Assembly (NCBI GenBank): GCA_944325555.1
Contig: CALVAN010000009.1
Location: forward strand, 1 to 64,000
DNA length: 64,000 nt
Source: Candidatus Gastranaerophilales bacterium
GTDB lineage: Bacteria; Cyanobacteriota; Vampirovibrionia; Gastranaerophilales; Gastranaerophilaceae
Direction of reading: 5' to 3'
This document shows, piece by piece, positions 9,601 through 16,709 of this stretch. The position numbers were made by a program, and so were the translations under genes. The stretch's first letter is position 1; the number at the start of each line of letters is the position of its first letter. The notes below the pieces were generated by a model that saw nothing but the letters and a program-made list of their open reading frames with translations, ran no database searches and had not been told where the DNA came from.

Positions 9601-11265
9601 GAGGTCAAAGTCAGCGAAGGTACTTTGAACTTTACAAACAAAGACAAAGTTATCTTTAATAAAGGTGATGATTTAAATTTAAGACAAACCGGTAACTTGA
9701 CTGTAGGTTCAGGCTCTTCTAATGCAAGTATAAGCATTGTTGCAAAAGATACTGTATTTGGCGGAGATGTTACTTCAAATGCTCAGGACGGAACACAATC
9801 AACGGTTGCCTTGAACGGTAAAAATACCACTATCGGCGGCAACTTGTCCAACACTAACACAAATTTGTCGATACTCGGTAATTCTTCAATCGGCGGCGAT
9901 TGGACAATAAATGGTAATTCCGGTTTGAATCTTGTCGGAAATTACTCAAATACAATTGATGTGGCAGGCGATCTTATCTTAGGCGATAACCTTAAGGACG
10001 GAAAACTTCCTGTTGCTTTCGATTATGACCCTCACAGGGGAACAATGGATACAATCCTCGTCGACAGCTTCCAAAACGACAGTAATTCTCCGTTGTTGAT
10101 TACCGGTATCAACTTTGTTACTTCACCTGTTGACAGAAACTTTGATCTTTCTGCCGACAGATTGATTCAACAACGCAATCCCGAAGATACACCATATTAC
10201 GATGCGACCAGCTTCTATGCTAATACGGCAATGGGTCGTTATTTCTTAAGCAACGGAGCAGGCGGTGCTGACTTTACCGGTACGCTGGTTCACCTCAACC
10301 CGCAACAGTACAGAGGTCAGGTTGCAACAATCGCTTCTTGGCAAAACCAATTGTTGATTAACAACTTGTTATTCGACCACATGGATATTGTTACAAGACA
10401 GCTGATGGACGACGAAAAAACAGCAAACAAATATGCGGCATCTATTCCGCAGTTTGCACCTTATCAGTATGACTTAAAAGGAGGCAGCCTCTGGTACAAA
10501 GCTTACGGTAACTTTGAAACTCTTTCCATGACGAAAGGTTTGAGCGTAGGCAACAACGCATACGGTGCATTAATCGGTGCCGACTTCCCTCTTATAAAAC
10601 TTAAACACGGTTGGAACGTTGTGCCAACAGCTTACATCGGTTACAACGGTGCTCACCAACACTTTAACGGTGTAAGTATGTACCAGAACGGTGCTCAACT
10701 CGGTGTAATGGGTACCGCTTACAAAGGTGATTTCCTTACATCATTATTGGCATATGGCGGCGGTTACGGTAACGATATGTCTATGAGCGGACCTTACGGC
10801 TCCGGCAGCGACAATACAGGCAACTGGTTTGCAGGTGTTGCATCAAAAACCGCTTACAACTTCCATCTGCCTGCAGACTTCATATTCCAACCTACCGTTA
10901 TGGCTGCATATAACGCCTTCGGCTCTCAAAACTGGGGTTCCGACTTTGGCGTAATGAGTATGAGCTCCGGTATGCTCAACGGTCTTAACGTTGCTCCAGG
11001 ATTTAACTTAATCTGGCAGAAAAAATCCTTTAACATCTACTTAACAGCTCAAATGGTTTACAACATTATGGGCGGTGTAGACGGCAAAGCAGGCAATGTT
11101 GACCTCGGCTATGTGAGAATGCGCCATTCATACTTTGAATACGGTTTAGGTGTTTCCAAAAACTTCAAAGATCGTTTCGGCGGCTTCTTACAGTTCGTAA
11201 TCAGAAACGGCGGCAGAACAGGTATCGGCTTCTCCGGCGGATTACAATTCAAAGTCGGCAAGTAG
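3604..11265 (+). CDS. giant autotransporter / Pmp-like surface protein
   Basis: 2553 residues. A signal peptide ends in KAFA (about residue 26). Four GGAI motifs near residues 155, 182, 207 and 237, with FxNN patterns, match the polymorphic-outer-membrane-protein repeat. Then roughly 20 degenerate repeats follow the pattern SGFxGTYxQ...TTVexGxxFFGGxN, predicting a long parallel beta-helix. From about residue 2290 (GGSLWYKAYGNFE) to the end is an autotransporter beta-barrel rich in alternating aromatics. The last residues are GGLQFKVGK, so the usual terminal Phe/Trp is absent. It should be secreted by the type V route and displayed on the surface as an adhesin-like stalk. Monocistronic with its own terminator. 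A perfect 24-bp tandem duplication lies at 4993-5040. Confidence 0.92.
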   Translation: MSKTKTKRMVASFLLLCAMSGTKAFANPDPWKLGDSLIGKEDVSGNILFDEITDFSGLSTSNWYGALGVPTQKHDDINITLDHSTIENPHYTFNNNVQMDGGSSIYLFANPDGKEIVTPGTPGDELNEISNVTLTINGTSEFKNNNASGAQGPGLGGAIYTEGANVIFNGKSDFTSNTAKGSGGAISNNGVMNFNKGAGFYNNTSNASGGAIQVAAQGEVTISGGEVIFQNNTATNKGGAIYNANKVTLDSSDGNITFSGNTVNGVANDIYLADATDLGHLPAQEAAKLTLQGDANTITFNGSIEGEATTSISNSANKLVLNGDNSGFLGTYKQTAGATTTVGAGGKFFGGNSTISSNSSDTPSNLILNAKDALVDGSTIKLDGTMYQNYSDVNVYINDDNKINGNFSGLGYIYNGDQRSSASTVTLTGVNSGFKGTYFQNSGDGKLVVAEGATSFDGTNIITGSGLELQNGSGLELQNGSTLLGQTEITDAAFTSTGATIAGAVDMFGTTNGDMTGTIIDNTFRVVGGTLNLKDGNEISTADGAKGSLVVNGGVVNINQDLTLGGTGNGVITNDAAPENPATPQINLGVHTLTVNGDTSGYNKNFTANGGTVDINDGGKFFSGTNTFTNSSAVTVDNGELSGTNIFNASTLTANGATISGSIEAETGAEVTIASSNLDNATFAFDGGTININQDYTINDGDITGTTGTLAQTGDYNLTVNTDVSSFVGTLDKNGGTATVDGQKFFGGQNNIYGGAEVSLSNGAELVADSTTTLGNDSSSATLNIDGSTVNGAVNAYNKSDINLTDNAVVNENITLYNDSQVVINDNTTSNSTVQLNGQIISDAGSTTSNVTLKGQNLDIKADQSGFKGTYTQEAGTTNVEGGSLFGVANNIKNGVVNMKDDSSLAKGSTLQMSSGTTINIENKGADHNAATNNIPATTGNETVLSGAISSEVDKAGAINVTGENTYLVVDADMSGYTGTFTQDNGATTEVTENGVFFAGTNVLNDGHFIFRDNAQLGGNVTVASKDVHLAFGDGSQGYKVEDGNHVYYYNSDGSRGEHSFIMNYVTITDSLDGGQGDYKVIDTDFGSNGGFANTADYDIKQQNDGSKTTISFRDGSVAQDGAQLNLADVNTEIKINANYMEEHATSSSKDGVFGADISGIGTVNVYNTNSKDKALTFISDNSGFSGAYKQTGGSIRFEGQNGASHFFDGVNELTNQSCVAFGANSVIHGTNYVDSTSTIVMENGSSIDKNDGDKTRIILQGGTLSIENTDKDNALDLNIPVENNELGGNVNKTAAGALTISADQHEYTGNYTQTGEGKVTVNAHKSFFGGTNNINNGIVDLTAEGAKVAGQNTISSTSDTVGGKMQIGDKTDTTTYLKNPIIVNTVESDADAGLELVTKDGNSQNLEVAFAIASGADNTGRVTHSGNGTLNLNNAGQNDLFENFKGTFAQTSTGVTNVFGNSFEKNDIQAGTLNMKNGSKLADGTTNLGANGTLNIGTLANDTTFIEEGETRYDFDANSTVTIASSISGTGKVNISEGQTTITGDSNNSGFRGNYTQTGDSQVTAQSGSTFFGGVNNLIQKGILFFKQGAKLADNSQVKLDGNTYDANDPTAPIDKAILDLDDRTNAVFNGNKLTLSKESATDASFVFTDGILQNAVLHDTQNIAGDVAAGSEPVITLGNDSGFGNDAKVTIAYGAETILASGSVAENGSMVKVDTDSVLGLVSDNLDYYTKTTGAGSIGVTKDPREENAPNINIYNDQSRFTGDYTQDAGRVTVKNGATFFGGTNEVTGTQVTDSTTGEIIKSTSGDLYLEKGSLIGSDIKITNFDKTANAGVSTPHGRVFIEDKIYDKDGNELTDIDKLMDGDLYYNTSADGSAITQHNIKIENAGLILSNGTIFDGSDGPTVFENKGNGGVVDIGFSNGTGVDGDIVLKRDTMLSYGDNAYIKDDSTLEMEDTAILNFINDSTTINYNPEIVGGGSIYKEGLGTTNISSAIDMTGEVKVSEGTLNFTNKDKVIFNKGDDLNLRQTGNLTVGSGSSNASISIVAKDTVFGGDVTSNAQDGTQSTVALNGKNTTIGGNLSNTNTNLSILGNSSIGGDWTINGNSGLNLVGNYSNTIDVAGDLILGDNLKDGKLPVAFDYDPHRGTMDTILVDSFQNDSNSPLLITGINFVTSPVDRNFDLSADRLIQQRNPEDTPYYDATSFYANTAMGRYFLSNGAGGADFTGTLVHLNPQQYRGQVATIASWQNQLLINNLLFDHMDIVTRQLMDDEKTANKYAASIPQFAPYQYDLKGGSLWYKAYGNFETLSMTKGLSVGNNAYGALIGADFPLIKLKHGWNVVPTAYIGYNGAHQHFNGVSMYQNGAQLGVMGTAYKGDFLTSLLAYGGGYGNDMSMSGPYGSGSDNTGNWFAGVASKTAYNFHLPADFIFQPTVMAAYNAFGSQNWGSDFGVMSMSSGMLNGLNVAPGFNLIWQKKSFNIYLTAQMVYNIMGGVDGKAGNVDLGYVRMRHSYFEYGLGVSKNFKDRFGGFLQFVIRNGGRTGIGFSGGLQFKVGK
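4993..5040 (+). repeat. 24-bp perfect tandem duplication inside the autotransporter gene
   Basis: Two identical 24-base units (4993-5016, 5017-5040) encode two adjacent copies of GSGLELQN. The unit keeps the reading frame, so gain or loss by slippage would change protein length by 8 residues without disrupting it. Confidence 0.9.
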
Positions 11266-11294
11266 TCGAATTGATAAATATAAAAATAAAAAAT

Positions 11295-11320
11295 GCCTCT
11301 CAAACACGAGAGGCGTTTTT
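11295..11320 (+). terminator. rho-independent terminator of the autotransporter gene
   Basis: GCCTCT and AGAGGC pair around an 8-nt loop, followed by GTTTTTTA. It lies about 30 nt after the stop codon. Confidence 0.85.
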
Positions 11321-11328
11321 TATATATT

Positions 11329-11503
11329 TGTCTGAGTGGGACCTCGCTTGTAGGAGTGGTACACGGAGTGCGAGTGGCGCCGAGTCTAGCATTTTACGGA
11401 AGTGACCCCATTCACTTGTTGCGGGTACCCTTGTTGTATAGCCAATATTGTACTTGTTTATTGTACCCGTTCAATAAGTTGTCGGGGTCAGTTGACTATA
11501 TGA
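11329..11503 (+). repeat. structured dispersed element, copy A
   Basis: Left end TGTCTGAGTGGG, right end GTTGACTATATGAAA. The 3' domain has nested stems: TGACCCC (11403-11409) with GGGGTCA (11484-11490); ACTTGTTG (11414-11421) with CAATAAGT (11472-11479); CGGGTAC (11422-11428) with GTACCCG (11463-11469). This copy lacks the variable hairpin of the others and instead has CTCGC/GCGAG. No ORF of its own; a 78-codon frame that crosses it is an artefact. Confidence 0.85.
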
Positions 11504-11552
11504 AAAATTTTAGAAATTCCGTCAGCTAAATATCTTGCGCAATGTACGCAAT

Positions 11553-12608
11553 TTAGTCTTTTACAACTTTTGTAAGCCCTTTTGGTGAATCAGGGTTTTT
11601 GTCAAGAATACTTGCCATTGTACACGCAATTAGCTGCAGTGTAAGCAGTGCCCCGAAGATTGCTTTTGTTTTGCGCTTTGTCTTTATGTAGATGTTTATA
11701 TCGCCTGATTTGAACTCCTGAACAGAGGTTATGCACACAATTTTGGGATTGTAGTTTTTTCTTATTTTTTCAAGATTGCGCTGTGCAAAAGCGGCGTTTT
11801 CTTCGTCTATAATTGCAATTACAATGGATTTTTGGTTTAGTACTGCCACGTGTCCGTGCATAAATTCGCCGAAGGGATATGCCATAACATTGAGGTAGCA
11901 GGTTTCCTTCATTTTTAGTGCGCCCTCTTTTGCTACGGGGTAATAGTTTTTGTTGCCGAGAATTGAAATATTTTCGTATTGTGCAACGGTTTGTGCCGCA
12001 GTTTTTATCTTATCCTGATCCATAATTATTCTTTCAAGATAAGACGGCAGGCGTCGCATTGTGTTCACTATGCCCGAGATATCCTCTCCCTTTTGGGATA
12101 CAATTTTCATAATCACAAGGATTGAACAAAAAATCTGTGCACAAAGGGCTTTTGTAGATGCAATACTTTTTTCTTCTCCCGCATCCGAGAGTATTTTGTA
12201 ATCGCAAAGCTTCCACATTGTGGAATCCTTTGCGTTTGTAATACAAAGTGTCTTTACTCCCTCGGCTTTTATTGCTTTTAGGGCGTTTATGGTGTCTGAG
12301 GTTTCTCCGGACTGGGAAACAAATATATATAAAGAATCTGGGGTGACAAAATGTTTTTTCTGCAAAACAAACTCGCTTGAGTATTCGCAATCGCAGGGGA
12401 TGTTAGCGTATTCAATAACAAGCGGGCTTGCAATAGCAGCACAGTTGTAGGAAGAACCACTCGCCACTATAACAATGTTGCTTATTTTCTCAGGCAGCTC
12501 TATTGTTACTTTTCCGTCTTCCGTTATATAGTTTTCTATAAGTTGTTTTATTACGGAAGGTTCTTCAAAAATTTCTTTTTGCATAATAGAAGTTTGTTTT
12601 GATTCCAT
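11553..12608 (-). CDS. double SIS-domain sugar isomerase / deaminase (GlmS C-terminal-like)
   Basis: 351 residues from the ATG at 12608, chosen because GGAG sits 7 nt upstream and the protein then begins 'MQKEIFEEPSVIK' after eight residues, as in this family. Longer in-frame reading uses a TTG. Two SIS domains are visible: IVIVASGSSYNCAAIA and VSQSGETSDT in the first, KEGALKMKETCYLNVMAYPFGEFMHG in the second. The N-terminal glutaminase domain of GlmS is missing, so ammonia is not channelled from glutamine. Such proteins isomerise or deaminate amino-sugar phosphates (AgaS/GlmS-isomerase-like). Last gene of the trmL-nnrD-lipM-SIS group. Confidence 0.82.
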   Translation of the reverse strand: MESKQTSIMQKEIFEEPSVIKQLIENYITEDGKVTIELPEKISNIVIVASGSSYNCAAIASPLVIEYANIPCDCEYSSEFVLQKKHFVTPDSLYIFVSQSGETSDTINALKAIKAEGVKTLCITNAKDSTMWKLCDYKILSDAGEEKSIASTKALCAQIFCSILVIMKIVSQKGEDISGIVNTMRRLPSYLERIIMDQDKIKTAAQTVAQYENISILGNKNYYPVAKEGALKMKETCYLNVMAYPFGEFMHGHVAVLNQKSIVIAIIDEENAAFAQRNLEKIRKNYNPKIVCITSVQEFKSGDINIYIKTKRKTKAIFGALLTLQLIACTMASILDKNPDSPKGLTKVVKD

Positions 12609-12679
12609 AAGGCTGCTCCGAAATGTATCCACATATTTTATTTTATTACAAAACTGCACTGTGCGTCTATAGAACAAAG

Positions 12680-13390
12680 TCAAAATATGTTTTCTGCTGT
12701 TTGCAGTTTGATGTTAAAATATTCTTCAACACCGCTTTTAATAGAATTGCACAGTTCTTCAACCGTAATATCAGGAAGTATATCGTTTAAAATCGCAATT
12801 TTTTCGTCTTCGGGGTATTCGCCGAAAATATTTTTTATCCGCATAGGCTCGTAATCAAACATTATTGAGCCGTGCTGCAAAATATAGCCTTGTTTTCTGA
12901 ATTGCGCTGAGCCTACAATTTTTTTTCCAAGATAGCTCAAATCAGCACCTGTTGACAGCAACATGCAGTATTCAAACTTCGTTTTTGCCCGTACATTTTG
13001 TGGAAATTCAACTTCCATTCCGAGTTTTTTAAACCCGAGAGCAAGTGCAGAGGAAATTTCCTTGTATGATTCTATTATACTTTCTCCGTTTTTTAAAAAC
13101 GAGGCGGGACATATAAAAGAATATGTCAGTTCGTTATCGTGCAAAAGCGCACGTCCGCCTGTTATTCTTCTTACAATATCAATATTGTTATCTTTGCAAA
13201 ATTGTTTGTTTATATGTTCATCATTTTGGTTGCGCCCCAGAGATACGCACGCAGGACTCCAACCGTAAAAACGCAAGATGGGAAAAGTTAAAACGTTATG
13301 AATAGCTTTTTCAAGCAGCTGTTCGTCTTTGTCCATATTGTATTTGCCGCCGTAAACACCGTATGGGATAAAATAGCCGTGTTTTTGCAT
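12680..13390 (-). CDS. lipM: octanoyltransferase, LipM-type (lipoate-protein ligase A family)
   Basis: 236 residues from the ATG at 13390, preceded by AGGCAGG. The upstream extension would overlap nnrD. The lipoate-ligase fold signatures are present: YGGKYNMDKDEQLL, SLGRNQ, RRITGGRALLHDNELTYS and KKIVGSAQFRKQGYILQHGSIM. A Cys in EYCMLLSTGAD sits where LipM enzymes carry their acyl-accepting Cys, favouring octanoyl transfer from acyl carrier protein to a lipoyl domain over ATP-dependent LplA activity. It is slightly shorter than typical LipM. It lies 14 bases after nnrD and is probably cotranscribed. Confidence 0.82.
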   Translation of the reverse strand: MQKHGYFIPYGVYGGKYNMDKDEQLLEKAIHNVLTFPILRFYGWSPACVSLGRNQNDEHINKQFCKDNNIDIVRRITGGRALLHDNELTYSFICPASFLKNGESIIESYKEISSALALGFKKLGMEVEFPQNVRAKTKFEYCMLLSTGADLSYLGKKIVGSAQFRKQGYILQHGSIMFDYEPMRIKNIFGEYPEDEKIAILNDILPDITVEELCNSIKSGVEEYFNIKLQTAENIF

Positions 13391-13404
13391 TTTATTCGCC
13401 TGCC

Positions 13405-14286
13405 TTATTTGCCGATTTGTTTTACGGCTTCGGGAATGCAATCAATCTGATCCGTAGCCAGTACACAGTATTGCGTAAGAGTTTTGGACGCAATTTCTCC
13501 GCACAAACCGTGCAAATATACACCCAAAAGTGCTGCCTCTTTAACCTCTGTTCCCTGTGCAATCAACCCTGATATTATACCTGTCAAAACATCTCCGCTT
13601 CCTGCTTTTGCCAGTGAGCTGTTGCCTCTTGTGTTGATGTAAACCGGTCCGTCAGTTGTGCAGATAACGGTTTTGTTGCCTTTTAGAACAACATTGCATC
13701 CAAACTTTTGTGCAGTTTCTGCTGTATAGTTTATACGGTCTCGCTGAATTTCTTCAACAGGCACTTTTATGAGCCTTGACAGCTCCATCGGATGCGGGGT
13801 AATGATTGAATTTTTCGGCAGTCTGTCTATTTGGCTTGCCGCAATTATATTCAAGGCATCTGCATCTATGACGGATTTTTTGTTTGTTTGCGTCAGATAT
13901 TGTATAACCTCTTTGACAAACCCGCTTACTTCGCTTCCCGTGGAAAGACCAGGCCCTATTGATACAACACTGTATGAGTCAATGTAATCTTTAACCTGTT
14001 CAAATGCGTTTTGTGCAATGCATTCTTCATTATAGGTATCCAGAGGAAGAAAGGTTATCCAAGGAGTATTTGAGGCGAGATTATTCACAACCTGTTTTGT
14101 GGTTGCAAGGGTAACAAGCCCTGCACCTGTTTTAAGCGGTGCAAGCGAGGATAAGTATGCCGCCCCCTGATAATAAATTGAACCCGCTATATTTAAGACT
14201 TTTCCGTAAGTGCCTTTGTTTGAATCTTCAATTCTCTGCGGAAACAGGGCTTTTACAAAATCTTTTGTAAGTTCGGTTGCATCCAT
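13405..14286 (-). CDS. nnrD: ADP/ATP-dependent NAD(P)H-hydrate dehydratase
   Basis: 293 residues, ribokinase-like fold. Visible are the GPGL turn, VIDADALNIIA, ITPHPMELSRL, LKGNKTVICTTDGPVYIN and the catalytic glycine-rich AGSGDVLTGIISGLIAQG. The enzyme repairs hydrated NADH/NADPH using a nucleotide phosphate. The epimerase domain (NnrE), often fused in front, is absent here and must lie elsewhere. The gene follows trmL by 3 bases, consistent with one transcript. Confidence 0.9.
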   Translation of the reverse strand: MDATELTKDFVKALFPQRIEDSNKGTYGKVLNIAGSIYYQGAAYLSSLAPLKTGAGLVTLATTKQVVNNLASNTPWITFLPLDTYNEECIAQNAFEQVKDYIDSYSVVSIGPGLSTGSEVSGFVKEVIQYLTQTNKKSVIDADALNIIAASQIDRLPKNSIITPHPMELSRLIKVPVEEIQRDRINYTAETAQKFGCNVVLKGNKTVICTTDGPVYINTRGNSSLAKAGSGDVLTGIISGLIAQGTEVKEAALLGVYLHGLCGEIASKTLTQYCVLATDQIDCIPEAVKQIGK

Positions 14287-14289
14287 TAA

Positions 14290-14754
14290 TTATACTCCTA
14301 TCTGACGCAATGCCTCATAAACCACTATTGCAACGGAGTTGGAAAGATTAAGGCTCCTTTGCCCCGTTTGCATAGGTATGGTGAGAGAGTATTGTGCTTT
14401 TTCTTTAAGCAATTCTTCGGGAAGTCCTCTTGTTTCAGGTCCGAAAACAAGAAAATCTCCGTCTTTGAATTTTGTATTTGTATATAAATTTTTTGTTTTG
14501 GTTGTAAGGTAATAAAAAGTGCTGTCGGGAAACTCCTGCCACAGGTCAGAGAGGTGTTCTATTCTTTTTATGCTTACGGAATCCCAGTAATCAAGCCCTG
14601 CACGTTTGAGGTGTCTGCTGTCGATTGAAAATCCCAACTTGCCGACAAGGTAAACATCGCTGTTTGTGCATGCTGCGAGTCTTACTATGTTGCCTGTGTT
14701 TTGCGGAATTTCCGGTTCATAAAGCACTATATTCAGTTTTGTTTTTATATCCAT
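14290..14754 (-). CDS. trmL: tRNA (cytidine(34)-2'-O)-methyltransferase TrmL
   Basis: 154 residues, the standard length of this SPOUT enzyme. Start LNIVLYEPEIPQNTGNIVR is nearly invariant in TrmL, followed by HLKRAGLDYWD, FGPETRGLP and IPMQTGQRSLNLSNSVAIVVYEA, the knot-forming SAM site. It methylates the wobble ribose of tRNA-Leu isoacceptors. First gene of a four-gene minus-strand group. There is no clear Shine-Dalgarno; a TATAC-like box lies about 10 nt before the ATG, so this message may be almost leaderless. Confidence 0.95.
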   Translation of the reverse strand: MDIKTKLNIVLYEPEIPQNTGNIVRLAACTNSDVYLVGKLGFSIDSRHLKRAGLDYWDSVSIKRIEHLSDLWQEFPDSTFYYLTTKTKNLYTNTKFKDGDFLVFGPETRGLPEELLKEKAQYSLTIPMQTGQRSLNLSNSVAIVVYEALRQIGV

Positions 14755-14774
14755 TTTTTTAAGCCGTATAAACT

Positions 14775-14832
14775 AAAAAGTCTGCCCCTATTTTATCATA
14801 GAACTGATAATTGATAAAAGGGCAGACTTTTT
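14775..14832 (-). terminator. strong hairpin terminator
   Basis: AAAAAGTCTGCCC (14775-14787) pairs with GGGCAGACTTTTT (14820-14832), extended inside by TTTTATC/GATAAAA. It follows the minus-strand HExxH protein gene and is T-rich on both outer ends. Confidence 0.88.
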
Positions 14833-14860
14833 ACCTACCTGTAAGTATGTATAGGATGGA

Positions 14861-15718
14861 TTATTTGTTAGCCTGTTTGGTTTCTTTTTTGTCAACAAAG
14901 TAATCTTTGACTTTAACGGCTGCAAGTGAGCTAAGACCCAGTGCTGCTGCGGAAGCAAGATAAGACAGATAAGCTATTGCGTTGCCTTTTGCAACTGTTT
15001 TTGCCATTTTGGGCGACAGCAATTTCTTAGCCAGTTTTTGACCTTTAATTGTGGCCATTGCTTCTTCTGCAAGCATAGGAACCATTGCAGCAAAGGATAA
15101 TTTGCCGGCGTTATCTCTTACAAAGTTTTTGAATTTTTGCCATTTTGTAAGTTCTTTTCCGTCTTGAGGTTTGCTTGTTTTAGTAAATGCGCCGAACAAG
15201 CCGATTGCGCCTGCTGCAAACATACCGGGCATTCTCATTTTTTGAAGTAATTTGCCGATTTTGCTCAAATTATAGTTCATAGCATGCCCTATTTCGTGGA
15301 AGGCTGCAAAGGAAATGCCTTTTTCCGGCATCAATATTGTATTTTTCTTAAAAAATCCTGCCGGACTGTTAAGAAATGCCGCATTCATACCCTGCTCTAT
15401 CATTGCAATAGGGTTTGACAAAACTTGTATAAACGGTTTTTTAAATTTTGGTTGTTTTAGGTATTCTATTTTTACGCCGAATTTGTCAAGTCCTGCCATT
15501 TTTATTGCTTCTTCTGCTTTTTGATGCAAAAGATTGATTTTATGCTCCGGTAAATCCCCGACTTTTTGCATTTTTTTGACTATTGCAATGCCGGCAGGCA
15601 TTGATACTGTCGGAACTACCGAGGCTGCCCCTGCCGCAAGTAATGATGCACCGACGTTACGCCCTTTTGATTCTTTCTTTGGAGGGACTGCATTAAATTT
15701 TGAATTTGAAACTTCCAT
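14861..15718 (-). CDS. membrane protein with an HExxH metalloprotease-like motif
   Basis: 285 residues from the ATG at 15718 (AAAGG about 8 nt upstream). A hydrophobic helix near residues 25-45 (GASLLAAGAASVVPTVSMPAG) and others toward the C-terminus suggest membrane association. FHEIGHAMNY (about residue 140) has the zinc-binding HExxH signature, preceded by a conserved-looking block MIEQGMNAAFLNSPAGFF. I do not recognise the family; it may be an M48- or DUF-type peptidase of this lineage. The missing piece is a clear third zinc ligand, so catalytic activity is unproven. Single gene with its own terminator. Confidence 0.6.
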   Translation of the reverse strand: MEVSNSKFNAVPPKKESKGRNVGASLLAAGAASVVPTVSMPAGIAIVKKMQKVGDLPEHKINLLHQKAEEAIKMAGLDKFGVKIEYLKQPKFKKPFIQVLSNPIAMIEQGMNAAFLNSPAGFFKKNTILMPEKGISFAAFHEIGHAMNYNLSKIGKLLQKMRMPGMFAAGAIGLFGAFTKTSKPQDGKELTKWQKFKNFVRDNAGKLSFAAMVPMLAEEAMATIKGQKLAKKLLSPKMAKTVAKGNAIAYLSYLASAAALGLSSLAAVKVKDYFVDKKETKQANK

Positions 15719-15845
15719 CAAAATAGCCTTTCACACTTTTTCCTATAATTTTTTAAACGTTTTTTGCTTTTGGTTATTGATAAAAAAAAGGAGATTGTTA
15801 AGATATGGTTACAAATTATTTTGTTATGTTGCACAATGACATCGG

Positions 15846-15944
15846 GTGTTTGGCATACCTGTCCAACACCCTTACACTTTCAATCTTTCAATGTAAGTTG
15901 TGTGTATAAACAACAACCGGCTTTTTATTAAAGGCCGGTTGTTT
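15846..15944 (+). other. cluster of three intergenic hairpins
   Basis: Between divergent and convergent neighbours lie three successive stems: GGGTGTT/AACACCC (15846-15872), CTTACA/TGTAAG (about 15872-15898) and AACAACCGGC/GCCGGTTGTT (15910-15943). The last is followed by TTGTATTTC on the plus strand and may terminate the minus-strand CDP-alcohol transferase gene or a small plus-strand RNA. No ORF. I cannot decide which strand is used. Confidence 0.4.
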
Positions 15945-15972
15945 GTATTTCTATTGTAAAATTCTTCTTTTT

Positions 15973-16677
15973 TTATTTATTTTCCTGTTGTTCAGGTTCT
16001 TTGTTTTCTTTTTTGTCATCAACAAAAAATCTTCTGCTTTCAATTAACACAGGGAGTCCTCTCACTACACAGAAGAAAACAGCCGCATAAACACAGAAAT
16101 GAGCAAACGGACAAACACCTATGCAGAAGTTATGAAAATGGCTCCACGCAGAAATTGCCTGCTGTGATAATACAGGATCTTCTCCCTGTAAAAATAATGT
16201 CATAGTTGCAAACGGGAAATTACAAAGAATCATCAGTGCAAAAGCAAGTGCTTTTGTTACCGCATAAGTGCCTCTTGAAAAATTAGAAGCGACAAGAAAA
16301 TGCCCCAGCTTTGTCTGCATCATTGTTGTTTTGCCGAATGCCGTATAACCGTGTTCAAGAGCAATACTTCTTACACCGTCGGTTAAAATACCTCTTGTTA
16401 CAACAATAAGCGGTATCCATACCGGTATCCAGCCCAATACCGCAAAAACAATCCAATAAATATTTTCCACAACCCTGTCGCCTAAAATATCCAGTACTGC
16501 GCCAAAGGTGGAACTTTCTTTTAACAGTCTTGCAACAAAACCGTCCAAGCCGTCAAACCATATTGCAATTGCCGTAAGTACAAATGCAGTTATGTAACTT
16601 GCCGGTGTCTGGTAGAAAAGCAATCCTATTGCAATGAATGCAATAATCATTCTTATAATCGTAATTAAATTTGCCAT
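15973..16677 (-). CDS. CDP-alcohol phosphatidyltransferase family membrane enzyme
   Basis: 234 residues, several hydrophobic helices. The family signature D-x2-D-G-x2-A-R-x8-G-x3-D-x3-D is complete from DGLDGFVARL to DILGDR (about residues 42-67), so the two-metal active site is intact. Enzymes of this family transfer a phosphatidyl group from CDP-diacylglycerol to an alcohol (for example PgsA), or use CDP-alcohols. The C-terminal half is longer than in PgsA, with extra membrane helices, and ends in a charged KKENKEPEQQ tail, so the acceptor is uncertain. It lies 32 bases after the Gfo/Idh/MocA gene, with AGGAG before its ATG. Confidence 0.85.
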   Translation of the reverse strand: MANLITIIRMIIAFIAIGLLFYQTPASYITAFVLTAIAIWFDGLDGFVARLLKESSTFGAVLDILGDRVVENIYWIVFAVLGWIPVWIPLIVVTRGILTDGVRSIALEHGYTAFGKTTMMQTKLGHFLVASNFSRGTYAVTKALAFALMILCNFPFATMTLFLQGEDPVLSQQAISAWSHFHNFCIGVCPFAHFCVYAAVFFCVVRGLPVLIESRRFFVDDKKENKEPEQQENK

Positions 16678-16709
16678 CTTAAATACTCCTCGTTTTCCGT
16701 ATAAACAGA

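Noticed and set aside
3575-11303. Many minus-strand ORFs opposite the autotransporter gene
   Set aside because: Low-complexity shadows of the Asn/Gly/Thr-rich repeats, with no RBS and no recognisable domains.
11293-11529. 78-codon plus-strand ORF, with a similar frame at 34883-35206
   Set aside because: It is only the chance open frame through the structured repeat element; the frame is not shared by copies D and E and has no RBS of its own.
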